Origin: Stenotrophomonas sp. NA06056
GTDB lineage: Bacteria > Pseudomonadota > Gammaproteobacteria > Xanthomonadales > Xanthomonadaceae
DNA: 64,000 nt
Reading direction: 5' to 3'
Assembly (NCBI RefSeq): GCF_013364355.1
Contig: NZ_CP054931.1
Location: 2,666,001 to 2,730,000, forward strand
The notes under the pieces were generated by a model. That model was not told the origin of the DNA and did no database searches. It saw only the letters and a list, made by a program, of their open reading frames with translations. Every line of letters starts with the position of its first letter. The first letter of the stretch is position 1. This document shows positions 1 through 7,751 of this stretch, piece after piece. The position numbers were made by a program, and so were the translations under genes.

Positions 1-1211
1 TGACCTTCGCGCTCAATGGCGGCCCCGGCGCGTCCTCGGTGTACCTCAACCTGGGCGCCATCGGCCCGAAGGTGGTGACCTTCGGTTCGGAAGGCGACAG
101 CGCCTCGGCGCCGGCGAAGCTGCATGACAATCCGGGCACCTGGCTGGACTTCACCGACCTGGTGTTCATCGACCCGGTGGGAACCGGCTTCAGCCGTGCC
201 CGCATCGGCGATGAGGACGCAAAGAAGCAGCTGTACAACCCCAGCGCCGACATCGAGTACCTGTCGCGCTCCATCTACGACTGGCTGCTGCGCAACCAGC
301 GCATGGCGTCGCGCAAGTACCTGACCGGCGAGAGCTATGGCGGCTATCGCGGCCCGCGCATCACCCATTTCCTGCAGACGCGTCTTGGCGTAGCGATGAA
401 CGGCCTGGTGCTGGTGTCGCCCTACCTGAGCCCGACCCTGGAAGACAACGCCGATGTCTCGCCGATGGCGTGGATGCAGACCCTGCCCTCGATCGCTGCT
501 GCGCACCTGGAGCGCCAGGGCAAGCTGACCGACACTGCAATGCGCGAGGTGGTCGAGTACACCCGCGGCGACTACGCCACCGCACTGATGAAGGGCCGCA
601 GCGATCCGCAGGCAACCGAGGCGATGCTGCGCCGGGTGACCGAGTTGACCGGCCTGGACCCGCAGTTCGTGCGCCGCGCCGGTGGCCGCCTGGAGACCCA
701 GGCCTACCTGCGCGAGGTGTTCCGCGACAAGGGCACGCTGGGCAGCCGCTACGATTCCAATGTCACCGCGTTCGATCCATTCCCGAATGATCCGGAGCAG
801 CGCGCCAATGATCCGCTGCTGGACAGCATCATCGCGCCGACCACCACGGCGATGGTCGACTTCGTCACCCGTGAGGTTGGCTGGAAAGTGGATGCGCGCT
901 ACCAGGCGCTGAACTACGACGTGAACCGTCTGTGGGATCGCAATGGCGACCTGCGCGAGGGTGCGGTGACCCAGCTGCGCCAGGCCGTTGCGATCGACCC
1001 GCACCTGCAGGTGCTGATCGTGCACGGCTGGAACGACCTGTCGTGCCCGTTCATGGGTTCGATCCTGACGGTGGACCAGATGCCGACGATGGGCAGCAAC
1101 CCGGACCGCGTGCAGGTGCGCAGCTATCCGGGTGGGCACATGTTCTATAGCCGTGCTGACAGCCAGGCGGCGTTCCGCAGGGATGTGCAGGCGCTGTTCC
1201 AGCGTAATTGA
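1..1211 (+). CDS. serine carboxypeptidase, peptidase family S10 (5'-truncated)
   Basis: The reading frame is open from base 3, so the N-terminus lies outside the window; about 402 residues are visible. It opens on NGGPGASS, the S10 oxyanion-hole motif. The nucleophile is Ser about 111 in GESYGGY. The other triad residues are Asp about 345 (GWNDLSCP) and His about 379 (GGHMFYS), in the family order Ser-Asp-His. S10 enzymes remove C-terminal residues at acid pH and are usually exported, but the signal region is not visible. The gene stands alone, followed by a structured repeat and a terminator. The family call is firm; the substrate is unknown. Confidence 0.93.
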   Translation, partial: TFALNGGPGASSVYLNLGAIGPKVVTFGSEGDSASAPAKLHDNPGTWLDFTDLVFIDPVGTGFSRARIGDEDAKKQLYNPSADIEYLSRSIYDWLLRNQRMASRKYLTGESYGGYRGPRITHFLQTRLGVAMNGLVLVSPYLSPTLEDNADVSPMAWMQTLPSIAAAHLERQGKLTDTAMREVVEYTRGDYATALMKGRSDPQATEAMLRRVTELTGLDPQFVRRAGGRLETQAYLREVFRDKGTLGSRYDSNVTAFDPFPNDPEQRANDPLLDSIIAPTTTAMVDFVTREVGWKVDARYQALNYDVNRLWDRNGDLREGAVTQLRQAVAIDPHLQVLIVHGWNDLSCPFMGSILTVDQMPTMGSNPDRVQVRSYPGGHMFYSRADSQAAFRRDVQALFQRN

Positions 1212-1296
1212 GGGGGTTCGGCCGGGCCTGCGGCCCGGCACCCGCCGGATCAATGGCAACGGCAACGGCAACGTCAAAAGCCGGGATACGTGGGAT

Positions 1297-1400
1297 GGCG
1301 GGGTGGGATGGGCTTGCAGGACACGCCGTAAACCCATCCATGGGGGCTCGATGGCGCCATCCATGGCGCCAACGGTCCTGCAAGCCCATCCCACCCCGCC
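1297..1400. repeat. structured palindromic repeat, 26-bp stem around a 52-nt core (copy 1)
   Basis: A perfect 26-bp inverted repeat (1297-1322 with 1375-1400) encloses a 52-nt core that itself holds smaller hairpins (GGCGCCATCCATGGCGCC, and CCCATCCATGGG). Read on the minus strand, the core matches, base for base over most of its length, the 52-nt core of the element at 8611-8710, while the outer stems differ. It fills the 376-base gap between the carboxypeptidase and the pit terminator. The rest of that gap holds imperfect CTGCTGCTG-rich repeats (about 1411-1480) and a small hairpin at 1484-1502. No gene is seen there. Confidence 0.75.
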
Positions 1401-1483
1401 TTCGACAGGTTCCTGCTGCTGATGGTGGGTGATTGACCGACTGCTGCTGTTGATGGTGTCGACTTCCTGCTGCTGTTGGTGGG

Positions 1484-1502
1484 TGCCGACCGTTGGTCGG
1501 CA
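1484..1502. repeat. short hairpin, SMAG-like but without the GTAG end
   Basis: GTGCCGACC is followed, after a short loop, by GGTCGGCAC. It has the size and shape of a SMAG/REP palindrome but no GTAG end. It follows three imperfect copies of a CTGCTGCTG-containing segment of about 27 bp. Function is unknown; it may be a degenerate REP. Confidence 0.4.
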
Positions 1503-1532
1503 CGATGGGTACGGAAAAATGATCTGCCCATG

Positions 1533-1566
1533 AAAAAAGCCCGCCGGAATCCGGCGGGCTTTTTGT
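1533..1566. terminator. bidirectional Rho-independent terminator
   Basis: GCCCGCCGG (1539-1547) and CCGGCGGGC (1551-1559) form a 9-bp stem with an AAT loop, flanked by A6 upstream and T5 downstream. It can therefore terminate in both directions, between the plus-strand carboxypeptidase and the minus-strand pit gene. Confidence 0.9.
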
Positions 1567-1587
1567 TTTCGGCGATGACGTGGACCC

Positions 1588-2709
1588 TCAGGCCCAGCCG
1601 AACAGCTCGAACAGCTTCAGGATCAGGTAGGCGCAGCCGCCTGCCGCCGGGATGGTCAGGATCCAGGCCCAGACGATGCGCTCGATCACGCCCAGGCGCA
1701 GCGAACGCGGGTTCTTGGCGAAGCCAACGCCCATGATCGCGGTCGAGATGCTGTGGGTGGTCGACACCGGCATGCCGAAATGGGCAGCCACGGTCAGCAC
1801 GGTGGCCGAGCTGGTTTCCGCAGCGAAGCCGTGGATCGGGTGCAGCTTGACCATCTTGTGGCCCAGGGTCTTGATGATCTTCCAGCCGCCCGAGGCGGTA
1901 CCGGCGGCCATCACCACCGCGCAGGTCAGCACGATCCACATGGCGATGCCCTCACCGGCATGCGCGTCCGGATGCATGAAGGCCAGCCACGACGGCAGGT
2001 CGTTCAGTGCGCCGGTCGCTTCGGCGCCGATCAGGGTCATGGCGATGATGCCCATGGTCTTCTGCGCGTCGTTGTGGCCATGGGCGAAGCCCATGTAGGC
2101 CGCGGAGGCAATCTGTGCCTTGCCGAAGAACGCATTGACGATGCGCGGGCGGGCCAGTCGACCGATCGCGCCACCGATCTTGGCCAGGCCGGCGATCAGC
2201 GCCCACAGCAGCACCATCACCACGATGCCGAGCAGGAAGCCGGCAATCGGCGAGGTGATCATCGGCACGAACACCTTCCACAGCAGGCCCTTGTTCTGTG
2301 CCCAGCTGCCGAGGCGTTCCGACCAGATCAGCGCGTCCCAGTTGTTGTGGGCTGCGGCCAGGCCGGCACCACACAGACCGCCGATCAGCGCGTGCGAGGA
2401 CGAGGACGGCAGGCCCTTCCACCACGTGATCAGGTTCCAGATGATGCCGCCCAGCAGCGCGCACAGGATCACCTGCGGGGTCACGTCGACCACGTTGGTG
2501 TTGAGCAGGCCCGACGCGATGGTCAGGGCCACGGCGGTGCCGGTCAGCGCACCCAGCAGGTTCATGAACGCGGCGAGCATCACCGCCCAACCGGGCGAGA
2601 GCACCTTGGTCGCCACCACGGTGGCGATGGAATTGGCGGTGTCGTGGAAGCCGTTGATGAACTCGAAAACGAGCGCGGCCAGGATCACCACCAGGACGAG
2701 GGTCAGCAT
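1588..2709 (-). CDS. pit: low-affinity inorganic phosphate transporter, Pit/PHO4 family
   Basis: A 373-residue polytopic membrane protein. Two inverted copies of the PHO4 signature are visible: FINGFHDTANSIATV near residue 17 and GFAHGHNDAQKTMGI in the middle. Each lies in a hydrophobic repeat with a short loop between, typical of Pit. Members carry metal-phosphate in symport with protons across the inner membrane. The start ATG lies 13 bp downstream of the stop of the DUF47 gene, so the two form an operon, the usual bacterial DUF47-Pit arrangement. The DUF47 partner is thought to modulate Pit activity. Confidence 0.93.
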   Translation of the reverse strand: MLTLVLVVILAALVFEFINGFHDTANSIATVVATKVLSPGWAVMLAAFMNLLGALTGTAVALTIASGLLNTNVVDVTPQVILCALLGGIIWNLITWWKGLPSSSSHALIGGLCGAGLAAAHNNWDALIWSERLGSWAQNKGLLWKVFVPMITSPIAGFLLGIVVMVLLWALIAGLAKIGGAIGRLARPRIVNAFFGKAQIASAAYMGFAHGHNDAQKTMGIIAMTLIGAEATGALNDLPSWLAFMHPDAHAGEGIAMWIVLTCAVVMAAGTASGGWKIIKTLGHKMVKLHPIHGFAAETSSATVLTVAAHFGMPVSTTHSISTAIMGVGFAKNPRSLRLGVIERIVWAWILTIPAAGGCAYLILKLFELFGWA

Positions 2710-2722
2710 GCTGTGGCGTCCG

Positions 2723-3349
2723 TCAGCTGTTCTTCAACACGATCTGGTACGCCACCACGCCGGCTTCGCGGCAGCGGTCGATGGCCTTTTCCAGGATCTC
2801 GAAGAATTCCTTCAGCAGGAACATCTGCAGGTTGTCCAGGCGACCGGAGTAGATGTCGCGGTACAGCTCGAGCATCAGGCGATCGGCTTCGTTTTCCAGC
2901 GAACGCAGGCGCTCGTTGAGCGCGGTCATCCGGTCCAGGTTCATGTGGCGCAGGTCGGCGACCATCTCCACCACCACGCCGGCGGCCTGCTCCAGCATCG
3001 CCGCGCGCGGCGCGAAGTCGATGTGCTCCAGGTGGGTCGTGGCCAGCGAATAGCGATCGGCGAACTTCTCGATCTGCTTGGGAATCTTGTACAGGGCCGA
3101 GCCCAGCGCTTCGATGTCTTCGCGCTCGATGGGGGTCATGAAGCTGTCCACAAGCGCCTGGCTGATCTTGTCCGAGGCCGCGCGTTCGCGCAGTCGGGCC
3201 AGCTTGAAGGCATCCAGGGCGGGCTGGCGATCGGCCTCGCGCAGCATCGAATGCAGTGCCTTGGCGGCATCGGAAGCCGCGACGGCAGCCTCATCAAGCA
3301 GGGTGTAGAACTGTTTGCCGGAACCGAAAATGGTCTGCAGAGAGAACAT
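2723..3349 (-). CDS. DUF47/PhoU-like phosphate transport accessory protein
   Basis: A 208-residue, mostly helical soluble protein rich in Glu, Arg and Leu, with a PhoU-like antiparallel-helix pattern. I chose the internal start MFSLQTIFGSGK (3349), which fits the family N-terminus; a 12-residue upstream extension is open but looks non-coding. DUF47 proteins pair with Pit transporters and resemble PhoU, which coordinates metal clusters. The following pit gene (13 bp away) supports a role in phosphate uptake control. The family call is confident; the biochemical role is inferred from context. Confidence 0.9.
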   Translation of the reverse strand: MFSLQTIFGSGKQFYTLLDEAAVAASDAAKALHSMLREADRQPALDAFKLARLRERAASDKISQALVDSFMTPIEREDIEALGSALYKIPKQIEKFADRYSLATTHLEHIDFAPRAAMLEQAAGVVVEMVADLRHMNLDRMTALNERLRSLENEADRLMLELYRDIYSGRLDNLQMFLLKEFFEILEKAIDRCREAGVVAYQIVLKNS

Positions 3350-3470
3350 TGAGAAACCTGTCAGCCGTCGCGGGAAGGACGGCACCAGGGCGAATTATGA
3401 CGGCTAGATGACCATCACGGGTATCCCTGCCCCCATTTTGGGGCCAGGAGACCCAAAACTGAACAGGCAT

Positions 3471-3501
3471 TTGCCACCCGACCACGGCCCTTTGCTAAGA
3501 T
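3471..3501 (+). promoter_or_regulatory. putative sigma-70 promoter with extended -10
   Basis: TTGCCA (3471-3476) is followed after 19 bp by TAAGAT (3496-3501), preceded by TGC, making an extended -10 (TGCTAAGAT). Transcription would begin near 3508, about 19 nt before the leader ORF at 3527, inside a small GCGC-rich hairpin. It lies in the divergent gap between the DUF47 gene and the CNNM gene. Eye-based prediction. Confidence 0.5.
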
Positions 3502-3526
3502 GCCAGCGCGCCTTCGGGCGCACCTT

Positions 3527-3640
3527 ATGGACGACGACCCTTATCCCCCTGCGCCGCGCCGGAGCCTGCTCCTGAGCGCCTGCCGCCATCGCAAGCCTCC
3601 GCCCTCCCTGTCACCAACCGGGGATGACGCCCGTGTTTGA
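3527..3640 (+). CDS. candidate Asp/Pro-rich Mg2+-sensing leader peptide (MgtL-like)
   Basis: A 37-codon ORF begins MDDDPYPPAPRRSLLL. This resembles enterobacterial MgtL ([17 protein letters not shown]): acidic residues alternating with prolines, then Arg-Arg and a Leu-rich stretch. In MgtL such Asp/Glu-Pro runs destabilise the ribosome at low Mg2+ and switch expression of the downstream Mg2+ transporter gene. Here the ORF overlaps the start of a CNNM/CorC gene (ATG 3624; alternative GTG 3633) in another frame and stops at 3640, so its translation could gate that gene. There is no clear Shine-Dalgarno; it sits about 20 nt from the predicted transcript start. The codons are seen directly; the sensing role is inferred. 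Confidence 0.5.
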   Translation: MDDDPYPPAPRRSLLLSACRHRKPPPSLSPTGDDARV

Positions 3641-4976
3641 GATCCTGATTGTCCTGGCCTTGATCGTGTTCAACGGCTTCTTCGCCATGTCCGAGATGTC
3701 GGTCATGACCTCGCGCAAGAGCCGGCTGAAACAGATGGCCAGTACCTCCAAGCGCGCGGCCAAGGCGCTTGAGCTGTCCGAGAAGCCCGAGAACTTCCTG
3801 TCCACCGTCCAGATCGGCATCACTCTGGGCGGCATCCTGACCGGTGTCTACGGCGGCGAAGCCATCGGCAACAGCATCGCCCATCACCTGCAGGCGATGT
3901 TCCCCACCCTGGCCGACACCATCACCCTGTTCGGCGAGCCGCAGTCGCTGGCGAACCTGATCGGCAAGACGCTGGCCGTGGCGCTGATCACGTTCCTGAC
4001 GCTGATCTTCGGTGAGCTGGTGCCCAAGCGTCTGGCCATCACCCGCTCCGAGGACATCGCCGGCATGGTTGCGGTGCCGATGGGCTGGCTGGCACGGATC
4101 GCGTTCCCGGCGGTCTGGCTGCTGTCCCATTCGACCCGCCTGGTCCTGCGCCTGATGGGCCTGGGCAAGGACGAGGCCGCCCAGGTGACGGAAGAAGAGA
4201 TCCGCATGCTGGTGGCCGAGAGCCACGAGGCCGGTGTGATCGACAGCCACGAACGCGACATGATGAACCGCGTGATGCGCCTGGGCGACCGCACTGCCGA
4301 CAGCCTGATGACCCCGCGCAACCGGATCGCGTGGCTGGACACGCTGGGTGGCTTGGACAAGAACCTGGAAATCATGGCCGAGCATGAGTTCTCGCGGTAT
4401 CCGGTATACCGCGACAACGACATGGACGTGGTTGGCGTGCTTGAGCTGAAATCGCTGGCCACGCGCATGGCGCGCGGCGACAACGCGCTGTTCCAGACGC
4501 TGCGCGAGCCGCTCTACGTCTCCGAATCCACCCATGCGATGAAGCTGCTGGAGATCTTCCGCGAGGAACAACAGTCGATGGCGCTGGTGGTGGACGAGTA
4601 CGGCGAGATCCAGGGGCTGGTGACCATCAGCGACCTGATGGGCGCGGTGGTGGGTCGCCTGCAGGCAACGGAGAACGCCGACGAGGACGCCCTGGTGGTG
4701 ACCCGTGAAGACGGCTCACTGCTGGTGGACGGCTCACTGCCGATCGAGGACCTGCGCGAGCTGATCGGCAGCAACGACCTGCCCGATGCCGAGGATGGCG
4801 ACTACTACACCCTGGCCGGCATGTGCATCCACTTCTTCGGCCGCATCCCGCATGCGGGCGAATACTTCGACTGGGCCGGCTGGCGCTTCGAGGTGGTCGA
4901 TCTGGACGGCGCGCGCGTAGACAAGCTGCTGCTGCGCACCCTCTCCGACGAGCAGGCCGATGAGCTCACCGCCTGA
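3624..4976 (+). CDS. CNNM/CorC-family membrane protein (DUF21-CBS-CorC_HlyC)
   Basis: A 450-residue protein. Residues 1 to about 185 form the DUF21/CNNM membrane domain, with the signature NGFFAMSEMSVMTSRKSRL and the helices IGITLGGILTGVYGG and FGELVPKRLAI. A tandem CBS pair follows (about 205-330; LMTPRNRI, then VVDEYGEIQGLVTISDLM) and a CorC_HlyC domain closes the protein (about 345-430). The family includes CorB, CorC and MpfA, which export or sense Mg2+; older annotations call it hemolysin-like (TlyC). GTG at 3633 is an alternative start with a better-placed GGGGA. Its 3' end overlaps exoD by 17 bp. The upstream leader ORF suggests Mg2+-dependent regulation. Confidence 0.92.
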   Translation: MTPVFEILIVLALIVFNGFFAMSEMSVMTSRKSRLKQMASTSKRAAKALELSEKPENFLSTVQIGITLGGILTGVYGGEAIGNSIAHHLQAMFPTLADTITLFGEPQSLANLIGKTLAVALITFLTLIFGELVPKRLAITRSEDIAGMVAVPMGWLARIAFPAVWLLSHSTRLVLRLMGLGKDEAAQVTEEEIRMLVAESHEAGVIDSHERDMMNRVMRLGDRTADSLMTPRNRIAWLDTLGGLDKNLEIMAEHEFSRYPVYRDNDMDVVGVLELKSLATRMARGDNALFQTLREPLYVSESTHAMKLLEIFREEQQSMALVVDEYGEIQGLVTISDLMGAVVGRLQATENADEDALVVTREDGSLLVDGSLPIEDLRELIGSNDLPDAEDGDYYTLAGMCIHFFGRIPHAGEYFDWAGWRFEVVDLDGARVDKLLLRTLSDEQADELTA

Positions 4977-5613
4977 GTCCGGCCCCGGCGCTGCGCCGCC
5001 GGAGTACCGCAACGAGGGCATCCGCACCCTGCTGGCGATGTTCGCCTTCGGTGACCCGGCCCAGCACATGAAGCTGGGGCAGATCCTGCAGGATCTGCAG
5101 CAGAGTGCCTTTGGTGTGTTCCTGTTCGTCGCCATCCTGCCGGCCTTCATCCCCATCCCGGGGCTGGGCGGCGCGGTCAGCGGGCCGCTGGTGATCCTGA
5201 TCGGCCTGCAGATGCTGTTCTGCCTGCGCCGGCCCTGGTTGCCGGGGTTCATCGCCCGTCGCGGGCCCAAACGCGGCACCATGCACCGGTTTCTTGACCG
5301 CATCGACGGTGCCCTGCGCCGCCTCGACCGCATGCTCAAGCCGCGCATGCCACAGTTGCTGACGCCTGCGCCCGCTCACGCCTTCAGCGGCCTGCTGCTG
5401 GTGCTGCTGGGCCTGCTGCTGTCGCTGCCCATTCCGTTCACCAACTATCTGTTCGGCTTCCAGCTGCTGTTGTTCGCGCTGGCCCTGCTCGAGCGTGACG
5501 GTGCGCTGATGTTGTTCAACTGGGTGGCTGCGGTGGTGGCGATTGCGTTTTTCGGTTTCAGTTCCGGGCAACTGGTGGGTTACACCGTCGAACTGTTCCA
5601 GCGCTGGTTCTGA
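4960..5613 (+). CDS. exoD: ExoD-family membrane protein
   Basis: A 217-residue protein. A soluble N-terminal segment contains LGQILQDLQQSAFGVFLF, followed by four or so hydrophobic segments (ILPAFIPIPGLGGAVSGPLV, then paired helices near the C-terminus). This is the arrangement of the ExoD family, named for a Sinorhizobium gene affecting exopolysaccharide production and alkaline tolerance; the molecular function is unknown. It overlaps the CNNM gene by 17 bp and is probably cotranscribed with it. A SMAG array follows. Confidence 0.85.
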   Translation: MSSPPESGPGAAPPEYRNEGIRTLLAMFAFGDPAQHMKLGQILQDLQQSAFGVFLFVAILPAFIPIPGLGGAVSGPLVILIGLQMLFCLRRPWLPGFIARRGPKRGTMHRFLDRIDGALRRLDRMLKPRMPQLLTPAPAHAFSGLLLVLLGLLLSLPIPFTNYLFGFQLLLFALALLERDGALMLFNWVAAVVAIAFFGFSSGQLVGYTVELFQRWF

Positions 5614-5638
5614 GCGCAGGTAGTTATCGGGCGCTTCG

Positions 5639-5992
5639 CATCCACGCATGGCGTGGATCTACCTGCGATCAACTGCATCCACGCATGGCGTGGATCTACC
5701 TGCGATCAACTGCATCCACGCATGGCGTGGATCTACCTGCGATCAACTGCATCCACGCATGGCGTGGATCTACTTCGGATCGCGTGCATCCACGCATGGC
5801 GTGGATCTACCTGCGATCAACTGCATCCACGCATGGCGTGGATCTACTTCGGATCGCGTGCATCCATGCATGGCGTGGATCTACCTGCGATCAACCGCAT
5901 CCACGCATGGCGTGGATCTACTTCGGATCGCGTGCATCGATGCGCGGCGCGGATCTACCTTGAACCCAGTAGATCCACGCCATGCGTGGATG
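5639..5992. repeat. tandem SMAG palindrome array, 37-bp period
   Basis: Nine head-to-tail copies of a 24-bp palindrome ending in GGATCTAC occur every 37 bp (starts 5639, 5676, 5713, 5750, 5787, 5824, 5861, 5898, 5935). A tenth, inverted copy lies at 5969-5992. The 13-bp spacers are of two kinds: CTGCGATCAACTG (A) and TTCGGATCGCGTG (B), in the order A A A B A B A B. Copies 7 and 9 carry substitutions. The CTAC (GTAG) end identifies SMAG elements, a REP-like family in S. maltophilia. The array fills the 386-base gap between exoD and the PNPOx gene, where there is no other gene. Confidence 0.92.
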
Positions 5993-5999
5993 GGGTGCC

Positions 6000-6497
6000 T
6001 CAACGCAGGTCGATGAAACCGTTGTCGCCCAACTGTGCCGGCTCGTCCTGCACGGCCGACAACACGAAACTGAGGGCCGAACCCAGCAGCGTGCCCGGCC
6101 CATCCCAGTACTCGGCGGTCTCTGCACGTACGTGTATCAGCCGCAGGTTCGGATCATCCGGGCCACCAGGGAAGAACAGTTTCATCGCCGGCGACCACAG
6201 CTCCTCGACCTTGGCGCGGTCATCGACGATGCGCGCCACACCCGCTACCGACACATACGTGTTCTTCGACGGCGAGGCATAGGCCACGTTGACCCGTGGG
6301 TCGAACGCGATCTCGGCGACCTTCGGGCTGTCGGCAGCGGTGGCGAACCACAGGTCACCATCGAAGGCGACCTGCTGGGTGCCGAGAGGGCGGCTGTAGA
6401 GGCGCCCATCGACACCCCGGGAGGTGAACATCGCCACCTCCACGTCCTTGATCAGTTCGGCCAGCTGGGCAATGTGTTTGGTACGGGATTCGTCCAT
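6000..6497 (-). CDS. pyridoxamine 5'-phosphate oxidase-like flavin-binding protein (general stress type)
   Basis: A 165-residue split-barrel protein. Motifs near the N-terminus (VAMFTSRGVDGRLYSRPLG) and the central GDLWFATAADSPKVAEI and VNVAYASPSKNTYVSV match the PNPOx-like general stress protein 26 group, which binds FMN or a related flavin. The ATG at 6497 is preceded by CCGGAG at good spacing; an upstream in-frame ATG has no such site. It is a single gene ending just after the SMAG array. The substrate is unknown; it is not a true PdxH judging by size and missing motifs. Confidence 0.85.
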   Translation of the reverse strand: MDESRTKHIAQLAELIKDVEVAMFTSRGVDGRLYSRPLGTQQVAFDGDLWFATAADSPKVAEIAFDPRVNVAYASPSKNTYVSVAGVARIVDDRAKVEELWSPAMKLFFPGGPDDPNLRLIHVRAETAEYWDGPGTLLGSALSFVLSAVQDEPAQLGDNGFIDLR

Positions 6498-6564
6498 GGG
6501 GGACTCCGGAGGCATGAGTCCCCATCAGACGCGGCTGCGCCGCAACGCACCGTGACGCAATTGT

Positions 6565-7560
6565 TCAGCCCGCGTGGCGGGCATGCCAGGCATGCATCGC
6601 CAGTTCGAACGAACGCAGGCGCGCACGGTGGTCGTACAGGTTGGCGGTAAGCATCAGTTCGTCGGGCTGGTGGCGCTCGACGAACGCTGCAATGCCATCG
6701 GCCACCTGCTGAGGATCACCCAGCACCGTGCATGCCAGTGCCCTCTCCACGCCCAGCTTCTCGTGGGGCTCCCAGAACGATTCGATGTCATCGATCGGCG
6801 CCGGGATCTTGCCCGGACGGCCGCGACGCAGGTTGACGAAGCTCTGCTGCTGGCTGGTGAACAGCCGGCGCGATTCGGCCTCGCTGTCACTGGCCACCAC
6901 GTTCAAGGCCAGCATCGCATGCGGCTGCTTGAGCGTGGCCGAAGGACGAAATTCGCGGCGGTACACTGCCAGCGCTTCATCCATGGAATCGGGGGCGAAG
7001 TGCGAGGCGAAGGCGTACGGCAGGCCCATCGAGGCGGCCATGCGCGCGCCGAACAGGCTTGAACCGAGGATCCACGTCGGCACCCTCAGGCCGCCACCCG
7101 GTACGGCCTGCACCGCTTGGCCGGGTTGCACCGGTTCGAAGTAGTGCAGCAGCTCGCGTACGTCCTGCGGGAACTGGTCGGCGCTGTCGAAGTAGCGGCG
7201 CAGGGCGCGGGCGGTCGGCTGGTCGGTACCCGGGGCGCGGCCCAGGCCCAGGTCGATGCGATCCGGGTATAGCGAGGCCAGGGTGCCGAACTGTTCGGCC
7301 ACCTGCAGCGGTGCGTGGTTGGGCAACATGATGCCGCCGGCGCCGACACGGATGCGTTTCGTGCCGCCGGCCACATGGCCGATCAGCACCGCAGTGGCGG
7401 CACTGGCGATGCCAGGCATGTTGTGGTGTTCGGCCAGCCAGTAGCGGCGGTAGCCCAGCGCATCGGCATGCTGCGCCAGTTCAAGCATGTTGGCGAAGGC
7501 GGCAGTGGTATCGCTGCCCTCGCAGACCGGGGCCAGGTCGAGGATCGACAACGGGATCAT
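6565..7560 (-). CDS. LLM-class flavin-dependent oxidoreductase (bacterial luciferase-like)
   Basis: About 331 residues from [12 protein letters not shown], the usual N-terminus of this subfamily. Typical segments follow: [43 protein letters not shown] and [21 protein letters not shown]. These TIM-barrel enzymes use reduced FMN to oxidise small substrates. A GTG at 7578 with AGGGG five bases upstream is a plausible alternative start adding six residues. The gene is monocistronic, with a SMAG pair upstream. The specific substrate cannot be read from sequence. Confidence 0.9.
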   Translation of the reverse strand: MIPLSILDLAPVCEGSDTTAAFANMLELAQHADALGYRRYWLAEHHNMPGIASAATAVLIGHVAGGTKRIRVGAGGIMLPNHAPLQVAEQFGTLASLYPDRIDLGLGRAPGTDQPTARALRRYFDSADQFPQDVRELLHYFEPVQPGQAVQAVPGGGLRVPTWILGSSLFGARMAASMGLPYAFASHFAPDSMDEALAVYRREFRPSATLKQPHAMLALNVVASDSEAESRRLFTSQQQSFVNLRRGRPGKIPAPIDDIESFWEPHEKLGVERALACTVLGDPQQVADGIAAFVERHQPDELMLTANLYDHRARLRSFELAMHAWHARHAG

Positions 7561-7671
7561 CAGGCGGTTTTCCGTCACAGGATCCCCTGTTGATGGGGTC
7601 GCCCTGCCCCGGCGGCCAGTGCCGGCAGCGGGATGCTGATTCCTGCGGGAAGGATCCAGCACCACCGGCCT

Positions 7672-7741
7672 GTATAGAGCCGAGCCCACGCTCGGCTGCA
7701 TTTCACTGGTGCACAGCAGCCGAGCGTGGGCTCGGCTCTAC
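7672..7741. repeat. inverted pair of SMAG palindromes
   Basis: Two palindromes of the GAGCCGAGC subtype face each other (7672-7699 and 7716-7741) across a short spacer. They can form two hairpins or one long cruciform. They lie between the convergently arranged 3' end of trhO and the 5' region of the LLM gene. The first copy has GTATAG in place of GTAG. Confidence 0.85.
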
Positions 7742-7751
7742 ACAAGGCGAG

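Noticed and set aside
3350..3470. Riboswitch upstream of the DUF47-pit operon
   Set aside because: Only a small GCCCC/GGGGC hairpin is visible; no known motif fits.
5639..5992. CRISPR-like regular repeats
   Set aside because: The repeat is a SMAG palindrome ending in GGATCTAC, the 13-bp spacers are of only two recurring kinds, and there are no cas genes.
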